DNA of 64,000 nt from Alphaproteobacteria bacterium (GTDB lineage: Bacteria > Pseudomonadota > Alphaproteobacteria > JANQMY01), in NCBI GenBank assembly GCA_028289425.1, contig JANQPL010000019.1, forward strand, positions 62,001 to 126,000, read 5' to 3'. This document shows, piece after piece, positions 43,381 through 53,389 of the stretch. Position 1 is the stretch's first letter. Each line of letters starts with the position of its first letter. The notes below the pieces were generated by a model. The model was not told the origin of the DNA, searched no databases, and saw nothing but the letters and a program-made list of their open reading frames with translations. The translations under genes were made by a program, and so were the position numbers.

Positions 43381-44079
43381 ATGATGTCGGGGCTTGGCAT
43401 TTTGACCGGCATGCCCGTGGAGGCAAACATCGCCAAATCGGCGATGAAGACCGCCGATACCGATTGCTTGGTCGAATTCTCCGAAGCGGACCAGGATCTG
43501 GCCCGCGCGCGTGTGGCCCATCTGATTGAAGAAGGCGTCACCACACTGATGAGCTTCGGCATTGCCGGTGGCTTGTCCAGCGACGTGAAGACGGGCGACT
43601 TAATCATTCCCACAAAGATTGTTTCGCCGGCCGGTGAGCATTTCAACACGGATTTTGTTTGGCAGAAAAAAGTCTGCCGCACGCTCGACAAGGCGGGCAT
43701 CCGCTATCACGAAGGAAACCTGCTGGGCAGCGTCTATGCGGTGGCGGAAGCGTCCGAAAAGAAAGCGCTTGCCGTTCAGCACCAGGCGCTGGCAGTGGAT
43801 ATGGAAAGTCATGTGGTGGCCGAACAGGCGGCCGCTGCCGGCCTTTCAATCCGCGTCATTCGCGCCGTTGCCGACGGGGCCGACGATACGTTGCCGCCTG
43901 CGGCGCTGGCCGCGATGACCGAGAGCGGTTTCATCGCGCAGGCGTCCAAAGTCACAAAACATCTTTTTCGGTATCCAGGAGAACTGCCGGCGCTGATGCG
44001 CCTTGCCCGCAACACGCAAAAGGCGCTGACCACCCTTAAGCGCGCAACGGCACTGACACCTAGCATTTTGAGCGCGTAG
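43381..44079 (+). CDS. hpnG: Adenosylhopane nucleosidase HpnG
   Basis: 232 residues of the nucleoside phosphorylase/MTAN fold. LMSFGIAGGLSSDVKTGDLIIP is the glycine-rich region, ALAVDMESHVVAEQAAAAG carries the ribose-binding Met-Glu, and IRVIRAVADGADDTLP the purine-site Asp. HpnG removes adenine from adenosylhopane, a step toward bacteriohopanetetrol and other elongated hopanoids. GGAG precedes ATG 43381. It converges on ispH with a 15-base gap. The enzymes needed just upstream in the pathway (cyclase and HpnH) are not in the window. Confidence 0.88.
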   Translation: MMSGLGILTGMPVEANIAKSAMKTADTDCLVEFSEADQDLARARVAHLIEEGVTTLMSFGIAGGLSSDVKTGDLIIPTKIVSPAGEHFNTDFVWQKKVCRTLDKAGIRYHEGNLLGSVYAVAEASEKKALAVQHQALAVDMESHVVAEQAAAAGLSIRVIRAVADGADDTLPPAALAAMTESGFIAQASKVTKHLFRYPGELPALMRLARNTQKALTTLKRATALTPSILSA

Positions 44080-44094
44080 ATTAGAGAAACCCGA

Positions 44095-45078
44095 TTAAGA
44101 AGCGCGGCTTAAATTTTCTGGATTGAGAACCTTCTCCGGCAGCTTGAACTGCACATTCTCTTGCACGCCGGACATGAACTCCTGTTCGATCGTGTAGGTG
44201 GTGCCAAGCCGTGCCAAGAGTTCGCGCACCAGCTCTTCGGGTGCCGATGCGCCTGCGGTTATGCCGACGGCCGACACGTTTTCAAGCCAACTCATGTCGA
44301 CCGCATCCGCATCTTCAACCAAATAGGCCGGCACCCCTTCCAGCGCCGCAATTTCCACAAGCCGCTTGGAGTTCGAACTGTTCCGTGCGCCCACCACCAG
44401 CACCAGGTCCACCATGGACGCAAGCTGCCGCACAGCGGTCTGCCGGTTCTGGGTGGCGTAGCAAATGTCACGCACATCGGGCCCGACAATATTGGGGAAA
44501 CGTTCCGTCAGTGCGGAAATAATGTCTCTTGTATCGTCGACGCTTAGCGTGGTCTGTGTCACATAGGCCAGCTTGTCCGGATCCTCCGGCTCGAAGGTAT
44601 TCACGTCTTCAACACACGAAATCAAATGCACAGGTGCCGGAATCTGGCCGATGGTGCCTTCCACTTCCGGGTGACCTGGATGGCCGATCAGGACGACACC
44701 GTAACCGCGCGAGGCATAGCGGCGGCCTTCCTTGTGAACTTTGCTCACCAAAGGGCACGTGGCATCAATAACATCGAGCCCACGGTTTTCGGCATCATTC
44801 TCCACGACCTGGGCGACCCCATGGGCGCTAAAAATGGCCACCGCTCCTTCCGGCACTTCGTCTACTTCCTCAACGAACTTGGCGCCCTTCGCTTTCAGCG
44901 TTTCCACCACACGGGCGTTGTGAACGATCTCGTGCCGCACATAGACCGGCGCGCCATAAAGATCCAACGCGCGTTCTACAATCTCAATCGCACGCTCCAC
45001 ACCGGCGCAGAAACCGCGCGGTTCTGCCAGCAACACGCGCAACTTTCGACCCATTTGCTGGTTCGCCTCACTTGTCAT
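44095..45078 (-). CDS. ispH: 4-hydroxy-3-methylbut-2-enyl diphosphate reductase
   Basis: 327 residues from ATG 45078, preceded by GAGGGGC; the frame continues upstream to 45150 without a ribosome site. Last step of the non-mevalonate pathway, making IPP and DMAPP with a 4Fe-4S cluster. The three cluster cysteines are visible: Cys24 ([10 protein letters not shown]), Cys108 ([11 protein letters not shown]) and Cys206 ([10 protein letters not shown]). The proton-relay Glu lies in [10 protein letters not shown], and the conserved Thr in YVTQTTLS. Transcribed toward hpnG and downstream of hpnN, from which it has a 123-base gap with its own possible promoter. Confidence 0.97.
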   Translation of the reverse strand: MTSEANQQMGRKLRVLLAEPRGFCAGVERAIEIVERALDLYGAPVYVRHEIVHNARVVETLKAKGAKFVEEVDEVPEGAVAIFSAHGVAQVVENDAENRGLDVIDATCPLVSKVHKEGRRYASRGYGVVLIGHPGHPEVEGTIGQIPAPVHLISCVEDVNTFEPEDPDKLAYVTQTTLSVDDTRDIISALTERFPNIVGPDVRDICYATQNRQTAVRQLASMVDLVLVVGARNSSNSKRLVEIAALEGVPAYLVEDADAVDMSWLENVSAVGITAGASAPEELVRELLARLGTTYTIEQEFMSGVQENVQFKLPEKVLNPENLSRAS

Positions 45079-45145
45079 GCAATTGCCCCTCAGAAATTTT
45101 TTTTGGTTAGACGCCGACCGTGCTGATTCCGTTCCGTTGTCCCAC

Positions 45146-45172
45146 ATCATACATGTTCGCCTGGTGCGTCAA
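45146..45172 (-). promoter_or_regulatory. Possible ispH promoter
   Basis: On the minus strand TTGACG (45172-45167) is followed after 15 bases by TATGAT (45151-45146), about 70 bases before the ispH start. The hexamers are close to sigma-70 consensus but the spacer is two bases short, so this is tentative. Confidence 0.3.
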
Positions 45173-45201
45173 CAGCGCTCAGGCCGTGGATGAGCCAAGT
45201 T

Positions 45202-47820
45202 TCACGCGGACTGTGGCGCATTTTCAGCAGAACTGGGCCAGACCATTGCCATTAAAGCGGGTAGAATAACTATCGTGGATAGCAATGTATAGCCTATTGC
45301 AATTGTCAGTAGCTGGCCCATGCTGGTCATTCCCTGGTGGCCGGACAGGGCCAGACTGCCAAAAGACGCAATGGTCGTGAGCGCGCTGAACATTACGGCC
45401 CGGGGCGTGCTGCTTCCCAACAGCTCGCCTTCCGCTGCCACCTGACGACGCCGCATGACAAAATGGACGCCACTGCTGACCCCCAAACCCAACAGAAGGG
45501 GCAGAACAATAATGTTCGCCAGGTTGAACGGCAGGCCCAGGAGCACCGCGGTTAGTATGGTGAACAGGCCGGCAAAGACGATGGGCACCAACACCAGCGC
45601 CATATCGATCAGCCGCCGCAAAACGACGAGCAAGGTAAAAACAATCAAAACAAACGCAATGGTCGAGGCTTCTTGGAACGCGCCGGTCACAGCTTTGCCG
45701 GATTCAGAAATGTTTACCGGCGCGCCCGTGGCGGTGGGCACGAGGCCCAACACCTCGTCGGCAAACTTCTGCAGGTCTGCGTTCTCGGTAATGCCCCCGG
45801 CGGCAAAGATTTCAAGCCGCCGTTTGCCGTCCCCACTCACCCAGCGTTCGGTGAGGCGTTGCGGAATGTCGTCAATAGTGACCTCTTGGGCTGACAAGGC
45901 AGTTTCCAGCCGACCAATCGCCCGCGGAAAATGAACGAGCAATCTGTTCTCGAACGCGGCTAGATCCCCTGCACCGGCGGGCAGACGCACCAAGCTGTCG
46001 GAAAGTTGTTTGGCGGAGGCACCTATGTCACCCCCCAACGTCACAAGCTGGTTTACCGCCTGGCGGAAATCGGCAAAGGCAGCGGTGCGTTCCGAATCCG
46101 ATAATGACTTGGCGTCGGATAAATCTTGATTGAACACCGGCGACAAGAAGAAGGCCATCTCGTCGATAACGAAGAATTTGTCTTCCTGGTCTTTCGGCAC
46201 AAAACTATCAAGGCTGATGACCCGATCGACGGTGCTCAACCCTTTGAGCTGCTGTTTGAGGTCGCGTTCTTGCTCATCGGTGGTCGCCAAAACGTTGATC
46301 GTATAGGGCGTGGTGTTCGGATCCTTTGCCAAATCGAGGAATGTGGCTACCGACTCGTCGGTCTTGTTTCTGAGATTGATCGGATTGGAATCGAACGAAA
46401 CGAAAGGCAACGAAAACAGACTCACAATGGCGGCAATGCCGGCCACGGTCAGGATCGTTCGACCGTGCCGCTGAAAGTCGATGCCGGCACCGGCGGCGGC
46501 GCCCAGCGGTTTTGCCGAACGTGCCGCAGGCAACACTTTCAACAACGCAGGCAGCGTGATCAGGCTTGCTATGAGAGAAATGAACATGCCCGCACCGGAA
46601 ATAAGCCCCAATTCGGCAAGCCCTAAATAGTCCGTAGGCAGAAATGAGAAGAAGCCCGCCGCCGCCGAAACCGTGGTCAGGACCAAAGCCCCGCCAACAC
46701 CAACAAAAGTCCGACCGAGCGCGCCGTTAATGTAATCTTTTTTTGTCGCTTCCTCTCGAAATCTCAAACAAAGGTGAATACCGAAATCGACACCAAGACC
46801 GATAAACAAAACGGCAAACGCCACGGAGATGAGATTGAGATGGCCAATCGCCAGTGTCGCGAACCCGGCTGTCCAGGCAAGGCCCATCAGCAGCGCCGCG
46901 GCAGTGGCAATCACCATCGACACGGACCGCAGCCCCAACGACAACAACACAAAGATCAGCATAAAGGACAAAACGCCTGATCGGATCCCTGCACTTTCGA
47001 CGCGATCCAATTCGTCTTGGTCGATGGCGGGCGGACCGGTAAGCCGAACGGACACGCCATTGTCGGCGGTGAGGCCGAGGGCCGCGGCGGACGATCTTAT
47101 CTCGCCGATGGCCTGTTGCGCGGGTTTGAGTTTCGAATAATCGAAGACCGGCTGCACAAGGACAATGCGCTGCGGCCCCAACGCGCTGCCGCTGTCCAGA
47201 TCGCCGCTCAACAAATCCTGCCAGGACAGGTCGCCCGGTTGAGCGCCGATCTGCGCGTTTGCCACCGCATCGACGTCATCCAGCAATAGGGCGAGCTCGT
47301 CGGCGCCACTCAGATCCTCATTCTCTGACGCCGCGTCCAGCATGTCCGCAAGGCCTTGGAGATTTGGCTGTTCGGCAATCAGCCCAAGGATCGGTGCGGC
47401 AGAGGCGAGCCTGTCCGCAAGATCGGTCAGCTCATCCTCCGGCAACAGCAGAAAGGCGTTCTGCTGCAAATAGGGTTCCGCCGCGGGTATGTAGACATCG
47501 CGCACCTGGGCGCCGGATTGGCTCAGCTTTTCGGCGAGACGTTCTGCCGCATCATCCGCTTGCTCGCTGGATCTCGCGTTTATGACTACGGCAATTACGT
47601 TCTTTGTCTCGGGAAATGCCTCATTAAAGGCTATATTGTTCACCCGGAAAGGAACCTCGGGTGAGATCATGTCCGTGGTACTGGTGTTGATGCCCAGGTT
47701 GGAGGCCGTGTAAAACATGGCCCCGCCGGTGAGAAGCAGGGATGCCAAGATGACCGGCCAGGCCTGACGCTCCACAAAACCGGACAGTTTTGCGTAGAGA
47801 GAAGACGACAGTGAGGACAT
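45202..47820 (-). CDS. hpnN: Hopanoid RND transporter HpnN
   Basis: 872 residues of the MMPL/RND superfamily. One N-terminal helix, a large periplasmic domain (about 40-260), five or so helices (about 275-440), a second periplasmic domain and a final helix bundle (about 720-865), so two internally similar halves. TSTTDMISPEVPFRVNNIAFNEAFPE after the first helix fits the hopanoid-specific subfamily (shown in part: STTDMISPEVPFR). Established role in Rhodopseudomonas and Burkholderia: moving hopanoids from inner to outer membrane. AAGG precedes ATG 47820. Divergent from hpnM across 243 bases. Confidence 0.9.
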   Translation of the reverse strand: MSSLSSSLYAKLSGFVERQAWPVILASLLLTGGAMFYTASNLGINTSTTDMISPEVPFRVNNIAFNEAFPETKNVIAVVINARSSEQADDAAERLAEKLSQSGAQVRDVYIPAAEPYLQQNAFLLLPEDELTDLADRLASAAPILGLIAEQPNLQGLADMLDAASENEDLSGADELALLLDDVDAVANAQIGAQPGDLSWQDLLSGDLDSGSALGPQRIVLVQPVFDYSKLKPAQQAIGEIRSSAAALGLTADNGVSVRLTGPPAIDQDELDRVESAGIRSGVLSFMLIFVLLSLGLRSVSMVIATAAALLMGLAWTAGFATLAIGHLNLISVAFAVLFIGLGVDFGIHLCLRFREEATKKDYINGALGRTFVGVGGALVLTTVSAAAGFFSFLPTDYLGLAELGLISGAGMFISLIASLITLPALLKVLPAARSAKPLGAAAGAGIDFQRHGRTILTVAGIAAIVSLFSLPFVSFDSNPINLRNKTDESVATFLDLAKDPNTTPYTINVLATTDEQERDLKQQLKGLSTVDRVISLDSFVPKDQEDKFFVIDEMAFFLSPVFNQDLSDAKSLSDSERTAAFADFRQAVNQLVTLGGDIGASAKQLSDSLVRLPAGAGDLAAFENRLLVHFPRAIGRLETALSAQEVTIDDIPQRLTERWVSGDGKRRLEIFAAGGITENADLQKFADEVLGLVPTATGAPVNISESGKAVTGAFQEASTIAFVLIVFTLLVVLRRLIDMALVLVPIVFAGLFTILTAVLLGLPFNLANIIVLPLLLGLGVSSGVHFVMRRRQVAAEGELLGSSTPRAVMFSALTTIASFGSLALSGHQGMTSMGQLLTIAIGYTLLSTIVILPALMAMVWPSSAENAPQSA

Positions 47821-48063
47821 TCAATACACCTTCAGGCCACGTTCAGGTACTGCGTGCATACTGGCCGAAAACGGCACAAAACTGCTTCATCTCTTGGCGA
47901 CTATCTTTGTAAGATTATTACCAAGGACTTAACAGGTTAACGGAAAATTGATGACCGCGATGGCTGTATCACTTCCGTGACCATTTGTGTCTATCATATC
48001 AAACGCGTCATAGTCTGTGCGCTTTGTAGACGGCCTCCGGGGCCGAGTTAAAGGAATTCGCCT

Positions 48064-48696
48064 ATGCTGGCTCAGTTTCGAGCATTGATCGTCCTTTTGG
48101 TTGTCACCGGCCTGTCGATCATTCCAGCTCAATCGCAAAGCAGAACACCTGAAGAGCTGGTTGCAACGATCAATAACGGGCTTATCGAAGCCATGAAATT
48201 GGGCGGCGGCCAAGACGCCTTTCAAGCGCGATTTGACATGCTCGCGCCCATTCTAGAGGAGGCCTACAATTTTCCGGCGATGACCCGCGTCATTGTCGGC
48301 AAGTCGTGGACCACGCTCAGCGACGAACAAAAAGAGTCGATCACCGAGGCGTTTTCGCGCATGAGCATTTCCACATTCGCCGCGCGCTTTAAAAACTATA
48401 CGGGCCAACGTTTCGTCATTCAGGGAACGAAAGAAGGCTTGCGTGGATCGGTCATTGTGGAAAACGAACTCATCTCGCCGGATAGAGAACCAGTACGCCT
48501 TAATTATGTTCTTCGCCAGTTCAAAGGGGAATGGCGCGTCATCGACGTGCAGCTTGGCGCGACCGTCAGCGAGCTTGCCTTGCGGCGCTCTGAATACGGA
48601 TCAGTTATTTCCCGCGACGGATTCGATGCGCTGATCGGCCTGCTGAACAATAAGATCGCGGAAATCGAAGCGGACGCAAGTTCGACCGCTTCGTAA
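48064..48696 (+). CDS. hpnM: Hopanoid-associated periplasmic lipid-binding protein HpnM (MlaC/Ttg2D fold)
   Basis: 210 residues. Signal peptide LAQFRALIVLLVVTGLSIIPAQSQS. The mature protein follows the MlaC family: FQARFDMLAPILEEAYNFPAM, VGKSWTTLSDEQKESITEAFS, then beta strands LNYVLRQFKGEWRVIDVQL. MlaC proteins shuttle phospholipids across the periplasm; HpnM members are found with HpnN and are presumed to carry hopanoids. AAAGGA precedes ATG 48064. Divergent from hpnN and convergent with dxs. Confidence 0.87.
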   Translation: MLAQFRALIVLLVVTGLSIIPAQSQSRTPEELVATINNGLIEAMKLGGGQDAFQARFDMLAPILEEAYNFPAMTRVIVGKSWTTLSDEQKESITEAFSRMSISTFAARFKNYTGQRFVIQGTKEGLRGSVIVENELISPDREPVRLNYVLRQFKGEWRVIDVQLGATVSELALRRSEYGSVISRDGFDALIGLLNNKIAEIEADASSTAS

Positions 48697-48710
48697 CCTC
48701 TATCTCTCTG

Positions 48711-50621
48711 TCAGGCTAGACCTTCCGACTTGCGCATTTCCGTGAGCGCTGCTTCGGCGGCCGTATCGAATTTGAACGCCCCCAGTACCGTTTTCACAAT
48801 GTTTGATGCCGTGAGGCCGGCCGCGTCGTATTGATGATCCGGCTTGTCGTGATCGATGAAATAGTCGGGAAGACAGATCGAACGGAACGCCAAGCCTTGG
48901 TCGAAATGCCCATTGTTCGCCAAGAAGTGCGTCACTTGCGTGGCAAAGCCGCCAATGGACGCATCTTCCATGGTGATCAGCACTTCGTGTTCCCGTGCAA
49001 GACGGGCGACCAACGGCTCATCGATCGGCTTTGCAAACCGTGCATCGGCAACCGTGGTGGAGAAGCCAAGGGCCGACAATTCTTCCGCAGCCTTTACAGC
49101 TTCCCCCAGCCGGGTGCCGTAGGAAAGGATCGCCGCTTTGGTGCCTTCGCGAATAATGCGTCCACGGCCGATTTCAATCGGGATGCCCCGCTCCGGCAGA
49201 TCGATCCCCAATCCTTCGCCGCGCGGATAGCGCAGCGCCGACGGTCGGTCGTCAATCTCCACGGCCGTTGCGACCATATGCACCAACTCCGCCTCGTCGG
49301 CGGCCGCCATAAGGACAAAGTTGGGCAGGCAGCCAAGATAAGTCACGTCGTAGGACCCTTGGTGCGTAACCCCATCAGCCCCCACCATGCCGGCCCGGTC
49401 GATGGCAAAGCGCACGGGCAATTTTTGGATGGCCACGTCGTGCACCACTTGGTCGTAGCCGCGCTGAAGGAAGGTGGAATAGATCGCCGCAAACGGACGA
49501 TAGCCTTCACAGGCCAATCCGGCGCAGAAGGTAACGGCGTGTTGTTCCGCGATGCCCACATCGAAGGTGCGGTCCGGAAACTTCTTGCCGAACCGGTCAA
49601 GACCGGTTCCGGACGGCATCGCGGCCGTCACGGCAACGATTTTGTCGTCCGTTTCCGCGTGCACGGCCAAGGCATCCGCGAATACGTTTTGATACTTCGG
49701 CGGTCCGGCCGGCCCCTTTTTCTGTTCGCCGGTTTCCACGTCGAACTTCGAGACGCCGTGATATTTATCCGCAGATTTTTCTGCCGGCTCGTACCCCTTG
49801 CCCTTTTCGGTAAGCACGTGCAACAGCACCGGCCCGTCAATCTCGCCGTCGCGGATTTTTTTCATGACCTGAACCAGCAGGTTCACATCATGACCGTCCA
49901 CAGGGCCCACATAGGTAATGCCCAGATCGTCGAACAGCGTGGGCGGATCATTCGACTCTTCGATCTGCGTGCTGCCATTGATGCGGACGCGGCGCGGCGG
50001 CACGGTTTCTCCGGTTTCCCGCCCGTTGAGCTGTCGCAAATAGTGGCTGAGGGCGCCCGCTGGCGGCGCGATGGACATGTCATTGTCGTTCAGTACAATG
50101 AGCATCTTGCTCTTCAGCGCGCCCACATTGTTCATGCCTTCATAGGCCATGCCCGCGGTCATCGCCCCATCACCGATCACCGTGATGACGTTGTGGTCTT
50201 TGTGGGAAAGATCCCGGGCGACCGCATAGCCAAGGCCTGCTGAAATCGATGTGGAACTATGGGCCGCGCCGAACGGATCGAAACGGCTTTCCGTGCGTGA
50301 CGTGAAGCCCGACAATCCGCCGCCCTGACGCAGCGTTCGAATTCGGTCCCGGCGGCCTGTCAATATCTTATGCGGATAGCACTGGTGGCTCACATCCCAA
50401 ATGATGTGATCGTCGGGGGTGTCGAAGACGTAATGCAGCGCGACCGTCAGTTCAACCGCCCCCAGACCCGCGCCCAAATGGCCGCCGGTTTCGGAAACTG
50501 CGTGAATGGTTTCCGCACGTACTTCATCGGAAACTTGCTTGAGATCGTCTTCAGGCAGTTTGCGGAGATGGGCAGGATCCTTGATCTTATCAAGTAACGG
50601 TGTGCCCCCGTCTAAACTCAT
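48711..50621 (-). CDS. dxs: 1-deoxy-D-xylulose-5-phosphate synthase
   Basis: 636 residues. First step of the non-mevalonate pathway, pyruvate plus glyceraldehyde 3-phosphate to DXP, with thiamine diphosphate. TPP motif GDG...N is at 150-152 ([18 protein letters not shown], then NDNDMSIAP). [20 protein letters not shown] near residue 48 supplies the substrate His; [17 protein letters not shown] and [15 protein letters not shown] mark the pyrimidine domain. The C-terminal transketolase-like domain is complete. GGGAG precedes ATG 50621. ispA lies 63 bases upstream on the same strand, so they are probably cotranscribed. Confidence 0.98.
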   Translation of the reverse strand: MSLDGGTPLLDKIKDPAHLRKLPEDDLKQVSDEVRAETIHAVSETGGHLGAGLGAVELTVALHYVFDTPDDHIIWDVSHQCYPHKILTGRRDRIRTLRQGGGLSGFTSRTESRFDPFGAAHSSTSISAGLGYAVARDLSHKDHNVITVIGDGAMTAGMAYEGMNNVGALKSKMLIVLNDNDMSIAPPAGALSHYLRQLNGRETGETVPPRRVRINGSTQIEESNDPPTLFDDLGITYVGPVDGHDVNLLVQVMKKIRDGEIDGPVLLHVLTEKGKGYEPAEKSADKYHGVSKFDVETGEQKKGPAGPPKYQNVFADALAVHAETDDKIVAVTAAMPSGTGLDRFGKKFPDRTFDVGIAEQHAVTFCAGLACEGYRPFAAIYSTFLQRGYDQVVHDVAIQKLPVRFAIDRAGMVGADGVTHQGSYDVTYLGCLPNFVLMAAADEAELVHMVATAVEIDDRPSALRYPRGEGLGIDLPERGIPIEIGRGRIIREGTKAAILSYGTRLGEAVKAAEELSALGFSTTVADARFAKPIDEPLVARLAREHEVLITMEDASIGGFATQVTHFLANNGHFDQGLAFRSICLPDYFIDHDKPDHQYDAAGLTASNIVKTVLGAFKFDTAAEAALTEMRKSEGLA

Positions 50622-50684
50622 ATGGAACTCCCAACCTTAAGTGTAGCCAGTGTGCCTATAGGCCGTGCCGAGTATCTTCTTGTT

Positions 50685-51629
50685 TTACGACCGCCGTTCG
50701 ATAACGAAATGTACGACTTGGCGCAAGGGGTCGGCTTCCCCTCCAAAAACATCCAATTGAGCGATTGCTGATTCTGCTAAGTGTGCCGCTTTTTGACGTG
50801 CTCCAGCAACCCCTAACTGACCAACAAACGTCGCCTTTTGTGCTTGCGCATCTTGTTGCGCCGGTTTTCCAAGCGCTTCCGTTGTACCTTCCACATCAAG
50901 GAGGTCATCGACCACCTGAAAGGCCAAACCTAAATCGTCCGCATAAGCGTCTATACGCGAATATTGCTCGCGATTTGCCCGTCCTAAAATGGCACCGGCT
51001 TGACATGAAAACTTTATGAGCGCTCCTGTTTTGAGCGCCTGCAATCGTGTAATGCCATCCAAGTCGAACTCTTCGCGGTCGGGTGACATGTCGATCATCT
51101 GCCCACCAACCATGCCCTGCGCGCCTGACGCTTGCGCAAGACCCGCAATCAACGCGACCCGAACATCCGAGTCCGGATGTGTTTCGGGCGACGCCAAAAC
51201 CGTGAAAGCCTCTGTCAGCAGACCGTCGCCCGCCAAGATTGCCGTCGCGTCGTCATAGACCACATGTACAGTTGGTTCGCCGCGCCGCAAGTCCGCATCA
51301 TCCATGGCCGGCAAATCGTCATGAACAAGGCTATAGGAATGCACCATCTCGATAGCGGCCGCGGTGCGCAGCGTCTCGCTCTGCGGCACACCAAACAACT
51401 CGCCCGTGGCCACCGCTAGGAAAGGTCGCAAGCGCTTGCCGCCATTAAGGCATCCATGGCGCATGGCCTCCACGACCCGGCCTTCTGGGCCCGCGACAGG
51501 CGGCAGCAGCTCTTTGAGCAATGCCGATGTCCGATCTGCGCATTTTTGGAGGCGTTCGACGATTGCCGCGTCACTCTTTTCCCGAGAGTCCGCCGGCAAT
51601 TCCACACGTTGATGCTTGGCCGCGCTCAT
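50685..51629 (-). CDS. ispA: Short-chain polyprenyl (farnesyl) diphosphate synthase
   Basis: 314 residues from the ATG at about 51629, which is preceded by AAAGGGG; the open frame to 51797 lacks such a site. First Asp-rich motif LVHDDLPAMDDADLRRG (DDxxxxD at 104-111), second motif FQVVDDLLDVEG, substrate residues GGKRLRPF (63-70) and KTGALI. The residues before the first motif (MVHSYSL) fit C15 product length. It supplies farnesyl diphosphate to HpnD. Upstream of dxs on the same strand; a small exonuclease VII subunit gene often found beside ispA is not present here. Confidence 0.95.
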   Translation of the reverse strand: MSAAKHQRVELPADSREKSDAAIVERLQKCADRTSALLKELLPPVAGPEGRVVEAMRHGCLNGGKRLRPFLAVATGELFGVPQSETLRTAAAIEMVHSYSLVHDDLPAMDDADLRRGEPTVHVVYDDATAILAGDGLLTEAFTVLASPETHPDSDVRVALIAGLAQASGAQGMVGGQMIDMSPDREEFDLDGITRLQALKTGALIKFSCQAGAILGRANREQYSRIDAYADDLGLAFQVVDDLLDVEGTTEALGKPAQQDAQAQKATFVGQLGVAGARQKAAHLAESAIAQLDVFGGEADPLRQVVHFVIERRS

Positions 51630-51813
51630 ATACCCCTTTACCCCTGATACACGTGTCTTGTCCGGCACTGTTTTAGGGCGCGCCCGCCGGTCACATTCGC
51701 GTAAGATAAGCGCAACACGCCTTGGCAAACAAGGTTGGACAGCCCATTTCTGGGCGCATGTGGCGCGGCCGTGACAAATTGTGATCAAAGACGGCACGCG
51801 AAGAGGTGTGTCA

Positions 51814-52479
51814 ATGAAACTTCATGCAGATCTAACCAAACGCGCTGTGGTGTTGCCCCAGGACGGCAAGTGGGTGTCGTCACCTTTGCCGGGTGTTGAG
51901 CGTTACATGCTCGATCGCGACGGCGAAGAAGTCGCGCGCGCAACAAGCCTGGTCCGATACGCCGCAAACAGCCGATTTGACGAGCATGTGCACGGCGGCG
52001 GCGAAGAGTTTTTCGTGCTGGACGGCGTCTTTTCCGATGCGACAGGAGATTTCGGGCCCGGCACTTATGTGCGCAATCCCATCGGAACGGCGCATGCGCC
52101 ATGGAGCACAGACGGCTGCACGATTTTCGTGAAGCTTCAGCAATTTGACGCCGACGATAAAGATCGGGTCGTTATCGACACATCAAATGTGCCCGAAAGC
52201 GATTGGCAACAAATAAGCGAAGGATGCTCGCTTTTACCGTTGCATTCATACGGCACCGAGAATGTGGTGCTGTTTCGCTTTGAGCCGGGCGCCAAGGTCG
52301 ATCATCACGTTCACGAACGCGGCGAAGAGGTTTTCGTGCTCGACGGAACGCTGCAGGACGAGCACGGCATTTATCCAAAGGGATCTTGGCTGCGGAATCC
52401 TCATGGCAGCGCACACACCGCTTGGTCCGACGAAGGATGTTTGCTGTATGCGAAAGTGGGTCACCTGCCGACGGCGTAA
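51814..52479 (+). CDS. Two-cupin (ChrR-like) protein
   Basis: 221 residues from ATG 51814 (AGAGG nearby); a GTG at 51781 is possible. The protein is an internal duplication of one cupin: HVHGGGEEFFVLDGVFSD with FGPGTYVRNPIGTAHAPWS in the first half, and HVHERGEEVFVLDGTLQD with YPKGSWLRNPHGSAHTAWS in the second. Each has the H-x-H...E...H metal set. Similar cupins occur as the sensor domain of the anti-sigma factor ChrR; no sigma factor is adjacent here. Function unassigned. Confidence 0.82.
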   Translation: MKLHADLTKRAVVLPQDGKWVSSPLPGVERYMLDRDGEEVARATSLVRYAANSRFDEHVHGGGEEFFVLDGVFSDATGDFGPGTYVRNPIGTAHAPWSTDGCTIFVKLQQFDADDKDRVVIDTSNVPESDWQQISEGCSLLPLHSYGTENVVLFRFEPGAKVDHHVHERGEEVFVLDGTLQDEHGIYPKGSWLRNPHGSAHTAWSDEGCLLYAKVGHLPTA

Positions 52480-52502
52480 GGCTAGAATGCGAGCATCGCT
52501 CG

Positions 52503-53291
52503 CTATTTGCCGGTGAAGGTGGGTTTGCGTTTTTCGAGAAACGCAGCAATGCCTTCTTTGGCGTCGGCCGTGCGCGCACTGTCTGAAATGCCGCGTCCTT
52601 CGATCTCCATCTGTGTTTCCAGAGACTCGTTAAACGTCTGTGTCAGGAGCTTTTTGACCAGCCCATAGGACTTGGTCGGGCCTGCTGCTAATTGTTTGGC
52701 AAGTGCCATGGCCGTCGGCATAACCTCTTCCGGCGGCACGACTTGATTGACCAATCCCCATTGGAGCGCTTCGTCCGCGGACAAGCGCCGATTGGTCATC
52801 ATGAGTTCCGCAGCGCGCCGCGTTCCCACCAGCCGTGGCAGATAGAAACTCGAACTGCCATCGGGCGATAAGCCGGCGGCGGTGTACGCCATGGTGAACT
52901 TTGCTTCGGACGAAGCAATCGCCAGGTCTGTGGCAAGGGCCAGGCTGAACCCCGCCCCCGCGGCCGTTCCATTGATCGCGCCAATGAAAGGCGCATCACC
53001 GCGGGCAAAGCGCGACACGGCGGGATGAAGCGATGTGACCATGCGTTTGATCAGCAAAGGAACGTCGCCGCCGCTCTTGGCAATACTTGCAAGGTCTCCC
53101 CCAGCACAGAACATTTTACCTGTTGCCGTGAGCACGATGGCCCGCACGTCTGGATCTTCATCACAGAGTGTCGCGACGTCACACAATTCTTCCGCCATTT
53201 TAAGATCCAACGCATTGGCGGCGTCAGGGCGATTGAGGGTGATCGTGGCGACTTTGTCGGCCACCTCAAGCAGGAGTGTTTCGTAACCCAT
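52503..53291 (-). CDS. Enoyl-CoA hydratase/isomerase family protein (crotonase)
   Basis: 262 residues from ATG 53291, preceded by GAGGAC at good spacing; the frame is open to 53318. Crotonase motifs: TLNRPDAANALDL, MFCAGGDLASI (oxyanion hole), AINGTAAGAGFSLALATD, and FTMAYTAAGLSPDGSSSFYLPRLVG (in parts), where the usual second catalytic Glu region reads SPDGSS. C-terminus AKEGIAAFLEKRKPTFTGK. The specific acyl-CoA substrate is unknown. Isolated gene between a convergent bicupin and an M48 protease on the same strand. Confidence 0.88.
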   Translation of the reverse strand: MGYETLLLEVADKVATITLNRPDAANALDLKMAEELCDVATLCDEDPDVRAIVLTATGKMFCAGGDLASIAKSGGDVPLLIKRMVTSLHPAVSRFARGDAPFIGAINGTAAGAGFSLALATDLAIASSEAKFTMAYTAAGLSPDGSSSFYLPRLVGTRRAAELMMTNRRLSADEALQWGLVNQVVPPEEVMPTAMALAKQLAAGPTKSYGLVKKLLTQTFNESLETQMEIEGRGISDSARTADAKEGIAAFLEKRKPTFTGK

Positions 53292-53389
53292 GGCAAAGTC
53301 CTCGATGAATGAGCCCAAAGCGGCGTGACACGACCCTGCCTTCCGTTTCGGAAAGCGGCATGCTTACGGTGTGAAAAAGAGTCAGCTGA

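Noticed and set aside
48831-50243. 470-residue open frame on the plus strand
   Set aside because: Antisense to dxs, whose complete family motifs are on the minus strand; long shadows are common in this composition.
51814-52479. ChrR anti-sigma factor
   Set aside because: The cupin resembles the ChrR sensor domain, but both halves are cupins, the zinc-binding anti-sigma domain is absent and no sigma factor is adjacent.
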